Positions 10,992 to 22,814 of a stretch of DNA of 64,000 nt are shown piece by piece. The notes beneath the pieces were generated by a model. That model was given only the letters and a program-made list of their open reading frames with translations. It was not told the DNA's origin and did not search any database. The position numbers and the translations under genes are program-made. This DNA is from Bos javanicus (lineage: Eukaryota > Chordata > Mammalia > Artiodactyla > Bovidae), in contig NC_083890.1 in the NCBI RefSeq assembly GCF_032452875.1, positions 45,878,483-45,942,482 of the forward strand, written 5' to 3'. Each line of letters starts with the position of its first letter. The first letter of the stretch is position 1.

Positions 10992-11644
10992 ACGCCGCCT
11001 GAGGCTTTAGTTTCTCAGGTCTCTTTTCTTCCATTTCACAAGGTTTTTCTCTCCCCGACCCCCTCCCCCTTGCGGCGGTCATTCGGGGAATGAGTAAGCG
11101 TCAAAAGTCGAAATGGGGGGATGCATTAAAAAAGTCGAAATGATGCGCTTCGCATGCCATTTCCTGCTAGTCACCCCACAGGCTGCGACACTCACCCCAG
11201 CTTGTTTCCCGTGACCGGGAGGGTCCCTCGACCCTCCCAGCACAATCCTGGGTGTACCCGGTAGCCTCCATTCTCAAATATGCCGCGTCAGGGTGGGGTG
11301 GATGGGAATGCAGCAACAAGGTCCCAAAGAAAGCCTCATCCAACCGGCTCGACGGTACCGCGGGGGCCCCCGCCCTTCTCTTTTCCAAATCGGGCGTTGA
11401 AAGGAGTTCCTGTCCTAGGGGATCTGAAAGTGTAGGGTTGGTTCCCTGTCCTGTGACTCAGATCAGGGTGCAGTCCCTGTCCTCCCCCTGTGCTGCTTAT
11501 CCTAGGGCTGAGACAGGGCGGGACCCCCTGGGGTCCTCCCTGGTACAAAGCCTCTCCCTGACCCCTACTTCTTGATTGTAGGAAATAGGCTTTCTTCAGC
11601 CTCCTTGACCTTCCCTGCATTCCAAAGGGCAGATTCAAACAGTT

Positions 11645-12480
11645 GCTAATCAGGGGATATGCAGATGACACCACCCTTGTGGCAGAAAGTGCTGCTGCTG
11701 CTGATGAGTCGATTCAGTCGTGTCTGACTCGAAGAGGAACCAAAAAGCCTCTTGATGAAAGTGAAAGAGGAGAGTGAAAAAGTTGGCTTAAAGCTCAACA
11801 TTCGGAAAACGAAGATCATGGCATCTGGTCCCATCACTTCATGGGAAATAGATGGGGAAACAGTGGAAACAGTGTCAGACTTTTATTTTTGGGGGCTCCA
11901 AAATCACCGCAGATGGTGACTGCAGCCATGAAATTAAAAGACGCTTACTCCTTGGAAGGAAAGTTATGACCAACCTAGATGGCATATTCAAAAGCAGAGA
12001 CATTACTTTGCCAACAAAGGTCTGTCTAGTCAAGGCTATGGTTTTTCCAGTGGTCATGTATGGATGTGAGAGTTGGACTGTGAAGAAAGGTGAACGCCGA
12101 TGAATTGATGCTTTTGAACTGTGGTGTTGGAGAAGACTCTTGAGAGTCCCTTGGACTGCAAGGAGATCCAACCAGTCCATCCTAAAGGAGATCAGCGCTG
12201 GGTGTTCAGTGGAAGTACTGATGCTAAAGCTGAAACTCCAGTACTTTGGCCACCTCAGGCGAAGAGTTGACTCATTGGAGAAGACCCTGATGCTGGGAGG
12301 GATTGGGGGCAGGAGGAGAAGGGGACGACAGAGGATGAAATGGTTGGATGGCATCACTGACTTGATGGACGTGAGTTTGAGTGAACTCCGGGAGTTGGTG
12401 ATGGACAGGGAGGCCTGGCGTGCTGTGATTCATGAGGTCGCAAAAAGTCAGACTCGACTGAGCGACTGAACTGAACTGAA
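11645..12480 (+). mobile_element. BovB (RTE) LINE 3' fragment
   Basis: Begins in the reverse transcriptase at the YADD region (tatgcagatgac) and runs to the BovB 3' end with a ctgaa-repeat tail. Frames are broken by a 40-base insertion at 11691-11730, an extra base near 11888 and stop codons. Not a functional gene. Confidence 0.93.
11691..11730 (-). mobile_element. 40-bp BovA-like insertion inside BovB
   Basis: Exactly 40 bases, beginning (gct)n and ending 'cagtcgtgtctgactc', split the BovB text 'ggcagaaagt / gaagaggaac'. No target duplication is evident. Confidence 0.75.
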
Positions 12481-12671
12481 TCATGGGAGAGAGGGGAAGG
12501 GCGTGCAGACACAAGTGGAGAAGAGCCCAGAAACAGAAGTACAGCCTTGGGGCAAGGTCCTGGTTCCACTTCAGGGCATACAGTGAACAGTGTCTTTATT
12601 TTATCTTCAGAATCCAGGCCCCTCCCAGGTAGAGGATGATAACTTCAGATTGAGCAAAGAGCCCTGCTACC

Positions 12672-13050
12672 TCAGTTCAGTTCAGTCGCTCTTTGTGATT
12701 CCATGGACTGCAGCACGCCAGGCCTCCCTGTCCATCACCACTTCCCATGCCCATCGAGTCAGTGATGCCATCCAACCATCTCATCCTCTGTCATCCCCTT
12801 CTCCCACCTTCAATCTTTCCCAGCATCAGGGTCTTTTCCAGTGAGTCAGTTCTTCGCATCAGATGGCCAAAGGATTGGAGCTTCAGCTTCAGCATCAGTC
12901 TTTCCAATGAATATTCAGGACTGATTTCCTCTAAGATGGACTGGTGGGATCTCCTTGCAGTCCTAGGGACTCTCAAGAGTCTTCTCCAACACCACATATC
13001 AAAAGCATCAATTCTTTGGCGCTCAGCTTTCCAGTCAGTGAGAGCAAAGT
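12672..13050 (-). mobile_element. BovB LINE 3' end, reverse orientation
   Basis: Starts 'cagttcagttcagtcgctc' and reads back through the conserved C-terminal coding part. It faces the plus-strand copy ending near 12480, giving a tail-to-tail pair about 190 bases apart. Confidence 0.9.
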
Positions 13051-13169
13051 CACATACCTTGCAGCCCTCATCCCAAAAATTTTCTTAAAAACTATCCCCC
13101 AAACCGTTGGGGAGTTCAGGGTTTTAGAGCATACACCACTCATCCTCTTTGCCTTGTACCTTTACAACG

Positions 13170-13322
13170 AAAAGTGAAAGTGAAAGACACTTGGTCGCGT
13201 CTGACACTTTGCGACCTCGTGGACACTTTGCGACCTCGTGGAATATAACACGCCAGGCTCCTCCATCCATAGAATTTTCCAGGCAAGAATACTGGACTGG
13301 GTGGCCATTTCTTTTTTCATGC
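13170..13322 (-). mobile_element. Partial Bov-tA SINE with internal 19-bp tandem duplication
   Basis: Matches the non-tRNA half of Bov-tA. The unit gacactttgcgacctcgtg occurs twice in tandem at 13203-13221 and 13222-13240. Confidence 0.85.
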
Positions 13323-14685
13323 AGATCAACATATGTTCTTTACGATGACTTCCCATGCACTACTGCCTGCCTTCCCATTTCCCCTTACCTTGGAAAGTAA
13401 CTCTCTGAGCCTTCATTCTGTAACAGTAACGCACCATGAAGACAGCCCCCACCTCACCCGATGAAGAAAAAAATGTCTTTTAATGCCCTTTCCCTGCTCC
13501 CTTTTGAAAAGTCTCTACTCTGCTATTAATAAAATTAATAGAGCAATATGCTGATTTTTTTTGCTTTCAGCAGAGGCAGGAAAAGCAAGGTTAATCTCCA
13601 TGACTCTGTACTCCAACTGAATGACGCATCACTTCCTGAACCATGGCAGGTTTTCCTTCTACATTTTATTGCTCACATTTTTCATTCTTCCAGCTCATAC
13701 ATTATTTTTCTCCCTCCCTTACTAAATTCTCCTCATCCTCTAAGATCTATCACAAATAAACTCTGTATGGAACCCACCTTTGGGTTTTTATGCAAAGTGG
13801 AAAAAGTAGATGGAGCCTTTAGCTGGACAGAGCAGATTAATCTAATTCTTAGTGTCCCCATAGTTCAAGATAATGGAAAATTCAATCCCAAGCTGCTTCC
13901 CTCCTCCTTCCAAATAATACCTTTAAATATCAGGCTATAATTTATTCTGTTTCAAAACAACAGAGAGTAATTTCATTATCTAGTTTGGCAAAGCCTTTTC
14001 GGCTTAGAATGAATATTAAAATATTTTAAATATTTGCAGTTTGACAAAGTGTTCAGACACATGACTTAATGAGGCCACAAGAGTCTGTTTACATTATTAT
14101 TTCCAACTGGCCAGCAAGAAAGGGATTCAGATTTCTACAGGCTTAGAGGGTAGACGTTAATAATATTACTCTATTGAGAAACACAGACGTTAGCCAATTA
14201 GGAACTTCCAGCATACTTCTTTGGTATTCAATCCGTTACTTAAAGCAGCATTGTATGAGTTTTGAAAATATAGCTGTCTTTCCTGTCTGCCCTTGGGTAT
14301 TGAAAAATCCCTACAGGAGAACTTAAAAAAAAAAAAAAAACCACTTGTAACAGCGAGAAACCACTGTTCGCTTTCCTTCCTGTGAGGCCATAAGACCTGC
14401 TTTTCCAGCACAGACACCAAGCATTTTTGTGTTTTTTTTTTTGTTTGTTTCTTTGCTGCTGAGACTGAACAACTCAGTCTTGCCTCCCTGCCCGTGACTG
14501 CAGGCAAGGGCAGGATCCATGCGTGCAGGCCCAGCAACCCCACCTTTGGCTCACTCTGGAAGCAGTTATGCCCGAACTAGACAATTAATCAGGCTAGACA
14601 TGTTTGCCCTCCCCAGGGCCACCTTAAAACCTTGTTCTTTCTTCCATTCAGAAGCTTTTATTGTTTTCCGCATCATTTAAGAGTT
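13323..14685. other. No gene recognised
   Basis: AT-rich intron sequence. Runs of T or A near 13554, 14325 and 14432. No conserved frame on either strand. Confidence 0.45.
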
Positions 14686-15030
14686 TTTCCAGGAACCCTC
14701 CTACACTGATGACGGGAATGTAACTTGGTGCTGCCTCTATGGAGAATAGTATTCAGGTTCTTTAAGGAACTAAAAACAGAGTTACCATATGGTCTTGCAA
14801 TTCCATTCTTGAGCAGATATCCAGAAAACACAACACCTCTGATTTGAAAAGACACACGCACCCTAATGTTCACTGCAGCACTATTTACAATAGAAGCAAC
14901 ATAAATGTCCACCGACAAAGGAATGGATAAAGAGGATGTGGTGCATATACAATAGCGTATTTCTGAGCCATGTGAAAGACTGAAACAGCGCCACTTGCAG
15001 CAATACAGACGGACATAGAGAAGATCGTGG

Positions 15031-15237
15031 GGGCTTCCCAGGCAGCACAGTGGTAAAGAATCATCCTTGCAGGAGACGCAAGAAATGGGGGTTTGATCCC
15101 TGGGCTGGGAAGATCCCCTGGAGTAGGAATGGCAACCTGCTTCAGGTTTTCTTGCTTGGAAAATTTCCATGGACAAAGAAGCCTAGCAGTCTATAGTCCA
15201 TGGGGTTGCAAAGAGTTGGACATGACTGAGCAACTAA
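15031..15237 (+). mobile_element. Bov-tA SINE nested in L1
   Basis: Head 'ggcttcccaggcagcacagt' through the end 'ggacatgactgagcaactaa', directly followed by a CA repeat as its tail. Confidence 0.9.
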
Positions 15238-15261
15238 ACACACACACACACACACACACAG
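15238..15261 (+). repeat. (CA)n microsatellite at SINE tail
   Basis: About 12 CA units immediately after the Bov-tA end; probably length-variable. Confidence 0.9.
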
Positions 15262-15652
15262 ATGATCATACTAAATGAAGTATGTCGAACAGAGAAAGAT
15301 TAAAATCATCTTTCTATAAGTGATGTCACTTACAGGTGAAATTTAAAAGAAAAAGAATACAAATGAACTTATTTACAACACAGAAATATTCTCACAGACA
15401 AAGAACACAAACATGGTTATCAAAGGAGAAAAGGGGGGTGGAGGGATACATTAGGAGTTTGGGATTAACATACACACACGAAAATGTAGATAACCAACAA
15501 GGACATACTGTACAACACAACAGCACAGGGGGGCTATATTCAATATCTTGTAATAACCTATCATGGAAAAGGATCTGAAAAAGAATAGATAATACATGTT
15601 TAGGGATAATTGAATCACTTTGCTGTACGCGTGAAACATTGTAAGTCAACTA

Positions 15653-15875
15653 CGTTTGTGTGTTAGTCGCTCAGTTGTGTCCAACTCTTTGCAACTCCAT
15701 GGACTGTAGCCCACCAGGCTCCTCTGTCCATGGGATTCTCCAGGCAAGAATACTGGAGTGGGTTGCCATTTATTTCTCCAGGGGATCTTCCCGAACCAGA
15801 GATCGAACCCACAGCTCCTGTGTCTCCCACATTGCAGGCAGATTCTTAACCATCTGAGCCACCAGAGAAACCCTC
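15653..15875 (-). mobile_element. Bov-tA SINE with 9-bp target-site duplication
   Basis: Flanked by agtcaacta at 15644-15652 and 15876-15884, inside the L1 3' tail. Both ends are therefore defined. Confidence 0.9.
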
Positions 15876-15895
15876 AGTCAACTATATTCCAATTT

Positions 15896-16389
15896 TTAAA
15901 AAAGAAGAATTTTTCCAATTTCGAAGCTGGTGGAGCATAGCTCCAAAATGAAGAGGGTATCCTTTTTGTGAAATGATAGAAGACTCCCAGTCTCAGTGAA
16001 ATAAAGAAATAATCAAAGTTGAGGAGGAGAACTTCAGCACCCCTAGGCTTTCTGTGCGAGGAGGCAAGGTAGCACTTGCCTGATGCTAGGTGACCTACAG
16101 AAGGTGTGTTGAGGGAGCAGCGCCTGGAGTTTGCTGCCTGCCAGGCTGAGTCACATCCCTAGGGAGGTGGCTGCTGGTCATAAAAGGTCATAAAAGACCT
16201 TGCATATTATTGTTCTGAAAAACTTGGACATCACCTTTTTGCCCAAGGAGCACCACCTAAGACGTTGAATTGAGAAGCTCCCAGGCAACAAATGCCAACT
16301 GGAGGAAGAACAAGAGCAAAATAAATCATGGTGGAAAGTCAGCCGACAAATGCATAAGGCACTCGTTGGTAATAATAGTAGCATTATAG
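15896..16389. other. No gene recognised
   Basis: Unclassified intron sequence with no repeat or coding signal I can support. Confidence 0.45.
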
Positions 16390-16512
16390 TGTTGCTGTTA
16401 TGCAGCCCCTAAGTCATGTTCTACTCTTTGTGACCCCATGGACTACAGCACATCAGGCTTCCCTGTCCTTCATCATCTCCTGGAGTTTGCTCAAATTCAC
16501 TTCCATTAAGCC
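16390..16512 (-). mobile_element. BovB 3'-end remnant
   Basis: Text such as 'catcatctcctggagtttgc' and 'cacttccattaagcc' matches the reverse of the BovB C-terminal region. Diverged. Confidence 0.65.
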
Positions 16513-16527
16513 CATTTGAACCAGTGA

Positions 16528-16730
16528 AGTTGTTCAGTCATGTCCGACTCTTTGCACCCCTATGGACTGTAGCCTATCAGGCTCCTCCATCCATGGAATT
16601 TTCCAGGCAAGAGTACTGGAGTGGGTTGCCATTTCCTTCTTCAGGGAATCTTCCCGACCCAGGGATAGAACCCAGGTCTCCTGCATTACAGGCAGACACT
16701 TCACCATCTGAGCCACCAGGGACGCCCCTT
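16528..16730 (-). mobile_element. Bov-tA SINE
   Basis: Near full length: 'gttcagtcatgtccgactc' to 'gagccaccagggacgccc'. Confidence 0.92.
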
Positions 16731-17424
16731 GTGTCCATTTACATATAACTAAAGTAAAGCCTCTTAAACTACGAGGCAAGGGTCATAGTGATGCCTAAGT
16801 TAACTACATTTCCTAGAAGTAGAAGGAAATGCAGGAAGCTCTTACAGTTGAGGCTTTAGTCCTGCAGATATTCACAGGACATCAGATACTGTATTGTTTG
16901 AGTTTTTCTTAAATAAAGAAATAAAGATAAGGGAGGGATTTAAAGTCCCAAGGTCCGTAAGGAGTTAATAGACAGTGAATGAGTAGTCTCCTTTCTATTA
17001 TTATTTTCCTGTTTTTCCACCTTGTGATGAGAAATATGTGAGTTATCTTACCCAGGTGACTTATTTATATGTGTTGAATGTGTTGAATGAATGAATGGGT
17101 GAATAAATGAATGGAGTCCACATTCCCCACAGTTCCAGGTGCTCATGGGTAAATGTCCTTTAAACTAGAATTGGGAACAGAACAACGGGTATCTTTTTCT
17201 CTGACAAGCAAAAGCTCTGACCATGTTGACCGACCACAGAGATCAAATAACAGTAAAAAAACACAACTTTTAATCACTTTGGCAGGGGAACCATGCAAGA
17301 TGTACTTTGTCTTGTGTTTCAAGGAAAGGTTATCCATTAACCCCTACAATTACTAACAGGTAATGGTGCAAAAATAAGGAAACCCGGGTACTGGTGAATT
17401 TTCTACCTTTAAAAAAGCAAAATG
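16731..17424. other. No gene recognised
   Basis: AT-rich; a short AATG/GAAT-rich stretch near 17085-17113. No gene evidence. Confidence 0.45.
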
Positions 17425-19326
17425 GCTGTCTGGGGAGGCCTTACAAATAGCTGTGAAAAGAAGAGAAGCAAAAAGCAAAGGAGAAAAGGAAAGATATAAA
17501 CATCTGAATGCAGAGTTCCAAAGAATAGCAAGAAGAGATAAGAAAGCCTTCTTCAGCGATCAATGCAAAGAAATAGAGGAAAACAACAGAATGGGAAAGA
17601 CTAGGGATCTCTTCAAGAAAATCAGAGATACCAAAGGAACATTTCGTGCAAAGATGGGCTCAATAAAGGACAGAAATGATATGGACCTAACAGAAGCAGA
17701 AGCTATTAAGAAAAGATGGCAAGAATACACAGAAGAACTGTACAAAAAAGAGCTTCACGACCTAGATAATCACGATGGTGTGATCACTGACCTAGAGCCA
17801 GACATCCTGGAATGTGAAGTCAAGTGGGCCTTAGAAAGCATCACTACGAACAAAGTCAGTGGAGGTGATGGAATTCCAGTTGAGCTATTCCAAATTCTGA
17901 AAGATGATGCTGTGAAAGTGCTGCACTAAATATGCCAGCAAATTTGGAAAACAGCAGTGGCCATAGGACTGGAAAAGGTCAGTTTTCAATCCAATCCCAA
18001 AGAAAGGCAATGCCAAAGAATGCTCAAACTACCACACAATTGCACTCATCTCACACGCTAGTAAAGTAATGCTCAAAATTCTCCAAGCCAGGCTTCAGCA
18101 ATATGTGAACTGTGAACTTCCTGATGTTCAAGCTGGTTTTAGAAAAGGCAGAGGAACCAGAGATCAAATTGCCAACATCCGCTGGATCATGGAAAAAGCA
18201 AGAGTTCCAGAAAAACATCAATTTCTGCTTTATTGACTATGCCAAAGCCTTTGACTATGTGGATCACAATAAACTGGAAAATTCTGAAAGAGATGGGAAT
18301 ACCAGACCACCTGATCTGCCTCTTGAGAAATTTGTATGCAGGTCAGGAAGCAACAGTTAGAAGTGGACATGGAACAACAGATTGGTTCCAAATAGGAAAA
18401 GGAGTTCGTCAGGGCTGTATATTGTCACCCTGTTTATTTAACTTATATGCAGAGTACATCATGAGAAACACTGGGCTGGAAGAAGCACAAGCTGGAATCA
18501 AGATTGCTGGGAGAAATATCAATAACCTCAGATATGCAGATGACACCACCCTTATGGCAGAAAGTGAAGAGGAACTCAAAAGCCTCTTGATGAAAGTGAA
18601 AGAGGAGAGTGAAAAAGTTGGCTTAAAGCTCAACATTCAGAAAACGAAGATCATGGCATCTGGTCCCATCACTTCATGGGAAATAGATGGGGAAACAGTG
18701 GAAACAGTGTCAGACTTTATTTTTCGGGGCTCCAAAATCACTGCAGATGGTGACTGCAGCCATGAAATTAAAAGATGCTTACTCCTTGGCAGGAAAGTTA
18801 TGACCAACCTAGATAGCATATTCAAAAGCAGAGACATTACATTGCCAACAAAGGTTCGTCTAGTCAAGGCTATGGTTTTTCCTGTGGTCATGTATGGATG
18901 TGAGAGTTGGACTGTGAAGAAGGCTGAGCGCCGAAAAATTGATGCTTTTGAACTGTAGTGTTGGAGAAGACTCTTGAGAGTCCCTTGGATTGCAAGGAGA
19001 TCCAACCAGTCCATTCTAAAGGAGATCAGCCCTGGGATTTCTTTGGAAGGAATGATGCTAAAACTGAAACTCCAGTACTTTGGCCACCTCATGCGAAGAG
19101 TTGACTCATTGGAAAAGACTGTGATGCTGGGAGGGATTGGGGGCAGGAGGAGAAGGGAACGACAGAGGATGAGACGGCTGGATGGCATCACTGACTCGAT
19201 GGGTGTGAGTCTGAGTGAACTCCGGGAGTTGGTGATGGACAGGGAAGCCTGGTGTGCTGCGGTTCATGGGGTCGCAAAGAGTCGGACACGACTGAGCGAC
19301 TGATCTGATCTGATCTGATCTGATTA
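17425..19326 (+). mobile_element. BovB (RTE) LINE, longest copy in window (5'-truncated)
   Basis: About 1.9 kb covering the region before the reverse transcriptase, the reverse transcriptase and the C-terminal segment; the endonuclease half is missing. Long open stretches run 17453-17929 and 18233-18958. The catalytic YADD motif is intact at 18533-18544. A stop after residue LH at 17927, frameshifts near 18230-18290 and a stop at 18956 disable it. It ends in a (TGATC)n tail at about 19300-19325. The sequence is close to the BovB consensus as I recall it, so it is a fairly young insertion. Confidence 0.95.
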
Positions 19327-19371
19327 TGTGATCTTAGGCTCCCACTGGCTTCTTCTTTAAAAACGATGTTC

Positions 19372-19527
19372 TTGGAACTTCCCTGGTGACCTAGAGCTAA
19401 AACTCTGTTCTCCCAATGCAGGGCCAATCCCTATCAGGTAACTGGACCCCTCATGCCGAAACTAGGACCTGGCGTAGCCACATCAATATTTTAAAAAATA
19501 ATAATAACTTAAAAATAAATAAAAAGG
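19372..19527 (+). mobile_element. CHR-type tRNA SINE
   Basis: Head 'ggaacttccctggtgaccta', a damaged B box, and a tail of AAATAA-type repeats. Confidence 0.78.
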
Positions 19528-19591
19528 ATGTTCTCCATGATCCCTTCCAGATTTTTAAAAATAATTTTATTTTTCATTTTTATTCTTTCAA

Positions 19592-19705
19592 TTTTTGGCT
19601 GTGCCACATGGCATGTGGGATCTTAGTTCCCCAACCAGGACTCGAATGCCAGTCCTTGCATTGGAAGTGTGGGGTCTCAACCACTAGACCGCCAGGGAAG
19701 TCTCC
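19592..19705 (-). mobile_element. CHR-type tRNA SINE
   Basis: Reverse copy: 'ggctgtgccacatggcatgt' to 'gaccgccagggaagtc'. Confidence 0.88.
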
Positions 19706-21129
19706 CTTTCCAGCTTTTAAAATGAAGTACAGTTTAGCATGATGTAAGGGGAATCGCTAAGCAACAGTGATGGGATCCAGGAAGTATGAGGTGTGGCCTC
19801 TGACCTATAGGGAAGTGTATCTTTAGTAGGATTAAAATGCGTACAGCTGGAAAGACAACCAACAAAACAGGAAAGACCATGGATTAGTTCCAAACAAGAA
19901 GGTGTCTGATAAATGTGACAGGAACTCAGAAGAGAAACAAACAATTCCCTTGGAGCTGGGATGGTTCGCAAGAGCTTCCAATGGTGAGATTCAGACAGAA
20001 CAAGGAGAACGCATTCCAGTTGGGGAAATTACAAGAGTGAGCACCAACACCAAAACAAGAAAGCCTCATGTGCAGAAATTTCCCAGGGAGAGTTGTAAAT
20101 CTAGAATTTCTTTGACAGGGCAGCAGATAAAAACCTTCAAGTCAGTGAACTGAGACCTCAAAGAACCGGTCGTGTTTAAAGGGTGAGTGCAAGAGAGCAA
20201 GGACTTTCACATCCCGTTTCTCTCACAACCCAGCAGCTCCACCAGGGCCCGACACGCAGTGTGTTCGATGCTTGTCAGACGGGTCCAAAATCATCTGGGC
20301 GTTTGAAAGCACAATTTTCAGCTCAGGAGGAAGGCATGTTGAAGATTACATTTGCCCACTGTTTTAATTTATATATCAGAACAGCAAAGGCTAGAAGAGT
20401 CGTTTCTGATGTTTTTTTTTTTTTCTTTCAGGCCGATTTCTAGCTATTCGGAGGTGTCATTTACTGTACAAATAGTGTTTTTTCTCTCTTCCCCCACAGC
20501 ACATGCCTGTTCGAAGATCTAGCTATAAATATACCACATCAGCACTGAATTTTAGTCACTTCCTTATGCATCTTTCCTTGGTTTAATTGCATGGACTAAT
20601 GCAAACTTCATTATACTTTTATAATTTTTCTGGGACCTGTTTTTCCTTTCACAGTTAACAGTTATCCTGGAGTTGGGAAAGAAATGAAGGGGACGGAGGC
20701 TTGAGCAAAAACACTCAATTCATACTGGTAAATCAGCTGAAGGGTCACTGGAAAGGAAGGGGTCTGATGAAGTTGCTGGCATGGCACGGAGGTGCAAAGT
20801 CATATCAGCAGAAAAGGTTAGGTAAGTGAGGTGAGATGCTATCATTTCTCGGACTCACTGATGGCTGTTCTTCAGCAGGTCATTTGTGTGTGCTTTTTTT
20901 TACTTTTGAAGCAGGTCAAGTGACTCAGGGATTCATTCCTTAATTACAAAATATATAGATTAATTTTCTTCTCTTGGAACTAAGAGTATCTCATGAAAAA
21001 GCAGAGAACAGTGACAGTCCATTTCACTTTGGACAGTCAGTCAAGCAATTCTGTTCTGAGTAGCCAGATGTTTTGTAAACGAAGCCTTTTGTTTGTCTAT
21101 GTATCTATGCAGTGTTTTGTTTTTTTTTT
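19706..21129. other. No gene recognised
   Basis: Mostly unclassified, among the less repeat-dense stretches of the intron. No conserved frame was seen. Confidence 0.45.
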
Positions 21130-21242
21130 TTTAAACCGTGCCACAAGGCATGTGGGATCTTAGTTCCCCCACCAGGGATCAAACCTGTGCCCCACGCAGT
21201 GGAGTCACAAAGTCTTAGCCCCTGGACAGCCAGGGAAGTCCG
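21130..21242 (-). mobile_element. CHR-type tRNA SINE
   Basis: Reverse copy following a T run: 'gtgccacaaggcatgtggg' to 'ggacagccagggaagtcc'. Confidence 0.85.
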
Positions 21243-21814
21243 TATCTGTGATGGTCATGATGCTAAAGAGAAGGACGAAGACATTTTCCAAGCACATCTT
21301 TAAAACAACAATTTCTCCCAGAACTGAGAGCCCTCCGAGGGAGCTCACTGGGGAAAATCCACCTTCTCTGGGGACCCAATCATTTTACTTTCTATGCTGT
21401 TCATCTAATTAACAGTAGCAGAGGTTGTTGTTTAGATCACAGAACCCAAAGCATGATTTCAAAGTCTTGCCTCAAAGAGGGGAGGAAGATGAACACACAG
21501 GCTTAGGTGGCAGGTAGAGAAGGTGGTCCTACCAAACCCTAGCATGGTGGTGTGAGCTGAACTGATCTGCATCTCATTTTGATGGCACAAAGGTATTAAG
21601 GAAACCCTTCCTGGATGCTAAAGGAGCTAAGCAAATATTTGCAAAAGACAGTCCACACAAATCCCCATAGGCAAATGTCAAAACCTGCACAGGAAGGAGG
21701 CAACCTTCTGGTAGCAGAAATGTAACCACTGGTACCATAAAGAGCCTGAAACTGGGCGGGGCTCAGAGAATGAAAAAAAAAAAAATTCAGTATTCCAAAT
21801 AAGTCATAGCCAGT
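21243..21814. other. No gene recognised
   Basis: Unclassified intron sequence ending in a poly-A run near 21775. Confidence 0.45.
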
Positions 21815-22372
21815 TAACGAAATTAAAAGACACTTGCTTGCTCCTTGCAAGGAAAGCTATGACAAACCTAGACAGTGTATTAAAAAGCAGAGGCATTACT
21901 TTGCCAACAAATATCTGTGCAGTCAAAGCTGTGGTTTTTCCCATAGTCATGTATGTATGGATGTCAGAACTGGACCATAAAGAAGGCTAAGGACCAAAGA
22001 ATCGATGCTTTCAAATTGCGGTGCTGGAGAAGACTCTGGAGAGTCCTTTGGGTTGCAAGGAGATCAAACCACTCGATCCTAAAGGAAATCAACCCTAAAT
22101 ATTCATTGGAAGGACTGATGTTGATGCTGAAATTTCAGTACTTTGGCCACCTGATGCAAAGAGCTGACTCATTAGAAAAGATCCTGATGCTGGGAAAGAT
22201 TGAGGGCAGGAGGAGAAGGGGATGACAGAGAATGAGATGGTTGGATGGCATCACTGACTCTGCACATGAGTTTGAGCAAACTCCTCTAGACAGTGAAGGA
22301 CAGGGAAGCCTGGTGTGCTGCAGTCCATGGGGTCACAAAGGGTCGGACACGACTGAATTACTGAACAACAAG
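21815..22372 (+). mobile_element. BovB LINE 3' fragment, diverged
   Basis: Matches the BovB C-terminal region from 'gaaattaaaagacacttgct' to 'cggacacgactgaattactg'. The tail is CAAC-type ('gaacaacaag'), as in the older copies. Confidence 0.9.
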
Positions 22373-22814
22373 AAGTTAGCATTTTAGGATAAAACTTACT
22401 ACTGAATTTACCTGTGGAAACTAATTGCTTAACCTTGGAAGAACTGACTCATTGTTTTACTGAAACATTTGTTTCCAAAAGCCAAACTAAGTGTGCCTGT
22501 GACTTGAGGTTAAGGGTAGTTTAGGTCAAAAGTTTGCAACCTTCTGTTCGACCTCTCAAGGTTGCAGGTCCCCCACCCCAAGAAGTCCGTTAGCTCCAGG
22601 TGGAATTTAATCATTTGCATTTCTAATAGGTCTTGAGACCAAAGTTTGAGACCCAAAGGATCAGATGCCAAATTCTATGATTATTTTTTCCTCAGTGACC
22701 TGAATTGATCTATTTTTTTAAAGATTAAGCAATATATCATAAATAAAACAAAAAAATCACTATTTCAGGATCATCAATACTGTATAGTTTGGAAATATTG
22801 AATGAATGCTAAGG
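22373..22814. other. No gene recognised
   Basis: AT-rich unclassified sequence. Confidence 0.45.

Larger units (their letters stand above)
10640..11400 (-). promoter_or_regulatory. CpG-rich promoter-like region upstream of exon 1B
   Basis: The stretch just 5' of the exon 1B start is GC-rich and holds roughly 40 CpG dinucleotides by hand count from 10741 to 11400. The rest of the window is CpG-poor. It includes an Sp1-type GC box (GGGGCGGG on the minus strand, 10835-10842), a 14-base C run at 10978-10991 and no TATA box at an obvious place. Most likely the CpG-island promoter and 5'UTR of isoform B. The transcription start cannot be placed from sequence alone. Confidence 0.6.
14686..15895 (+). 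mobile_element. L1 LINE 3' end with two nested SINEs
   Basis: Shows L1 landmarks: 'ctatggagaatagtattcag', 'gttaccatatggtcttgcaa' and 'atgtccaccgac', ending 'agtcaactatattccaattt'. SINEs interrupt it at about 15031 and 15653. Confidence 0.85.

Noticed and set aside
17453..18958. Long open frames that look like a reverse transcriptase gene
   Set aside because: They are BovB retrotransposon remnants, interrupted by stops and frameshifts and present many times in the window. Not a host gene.
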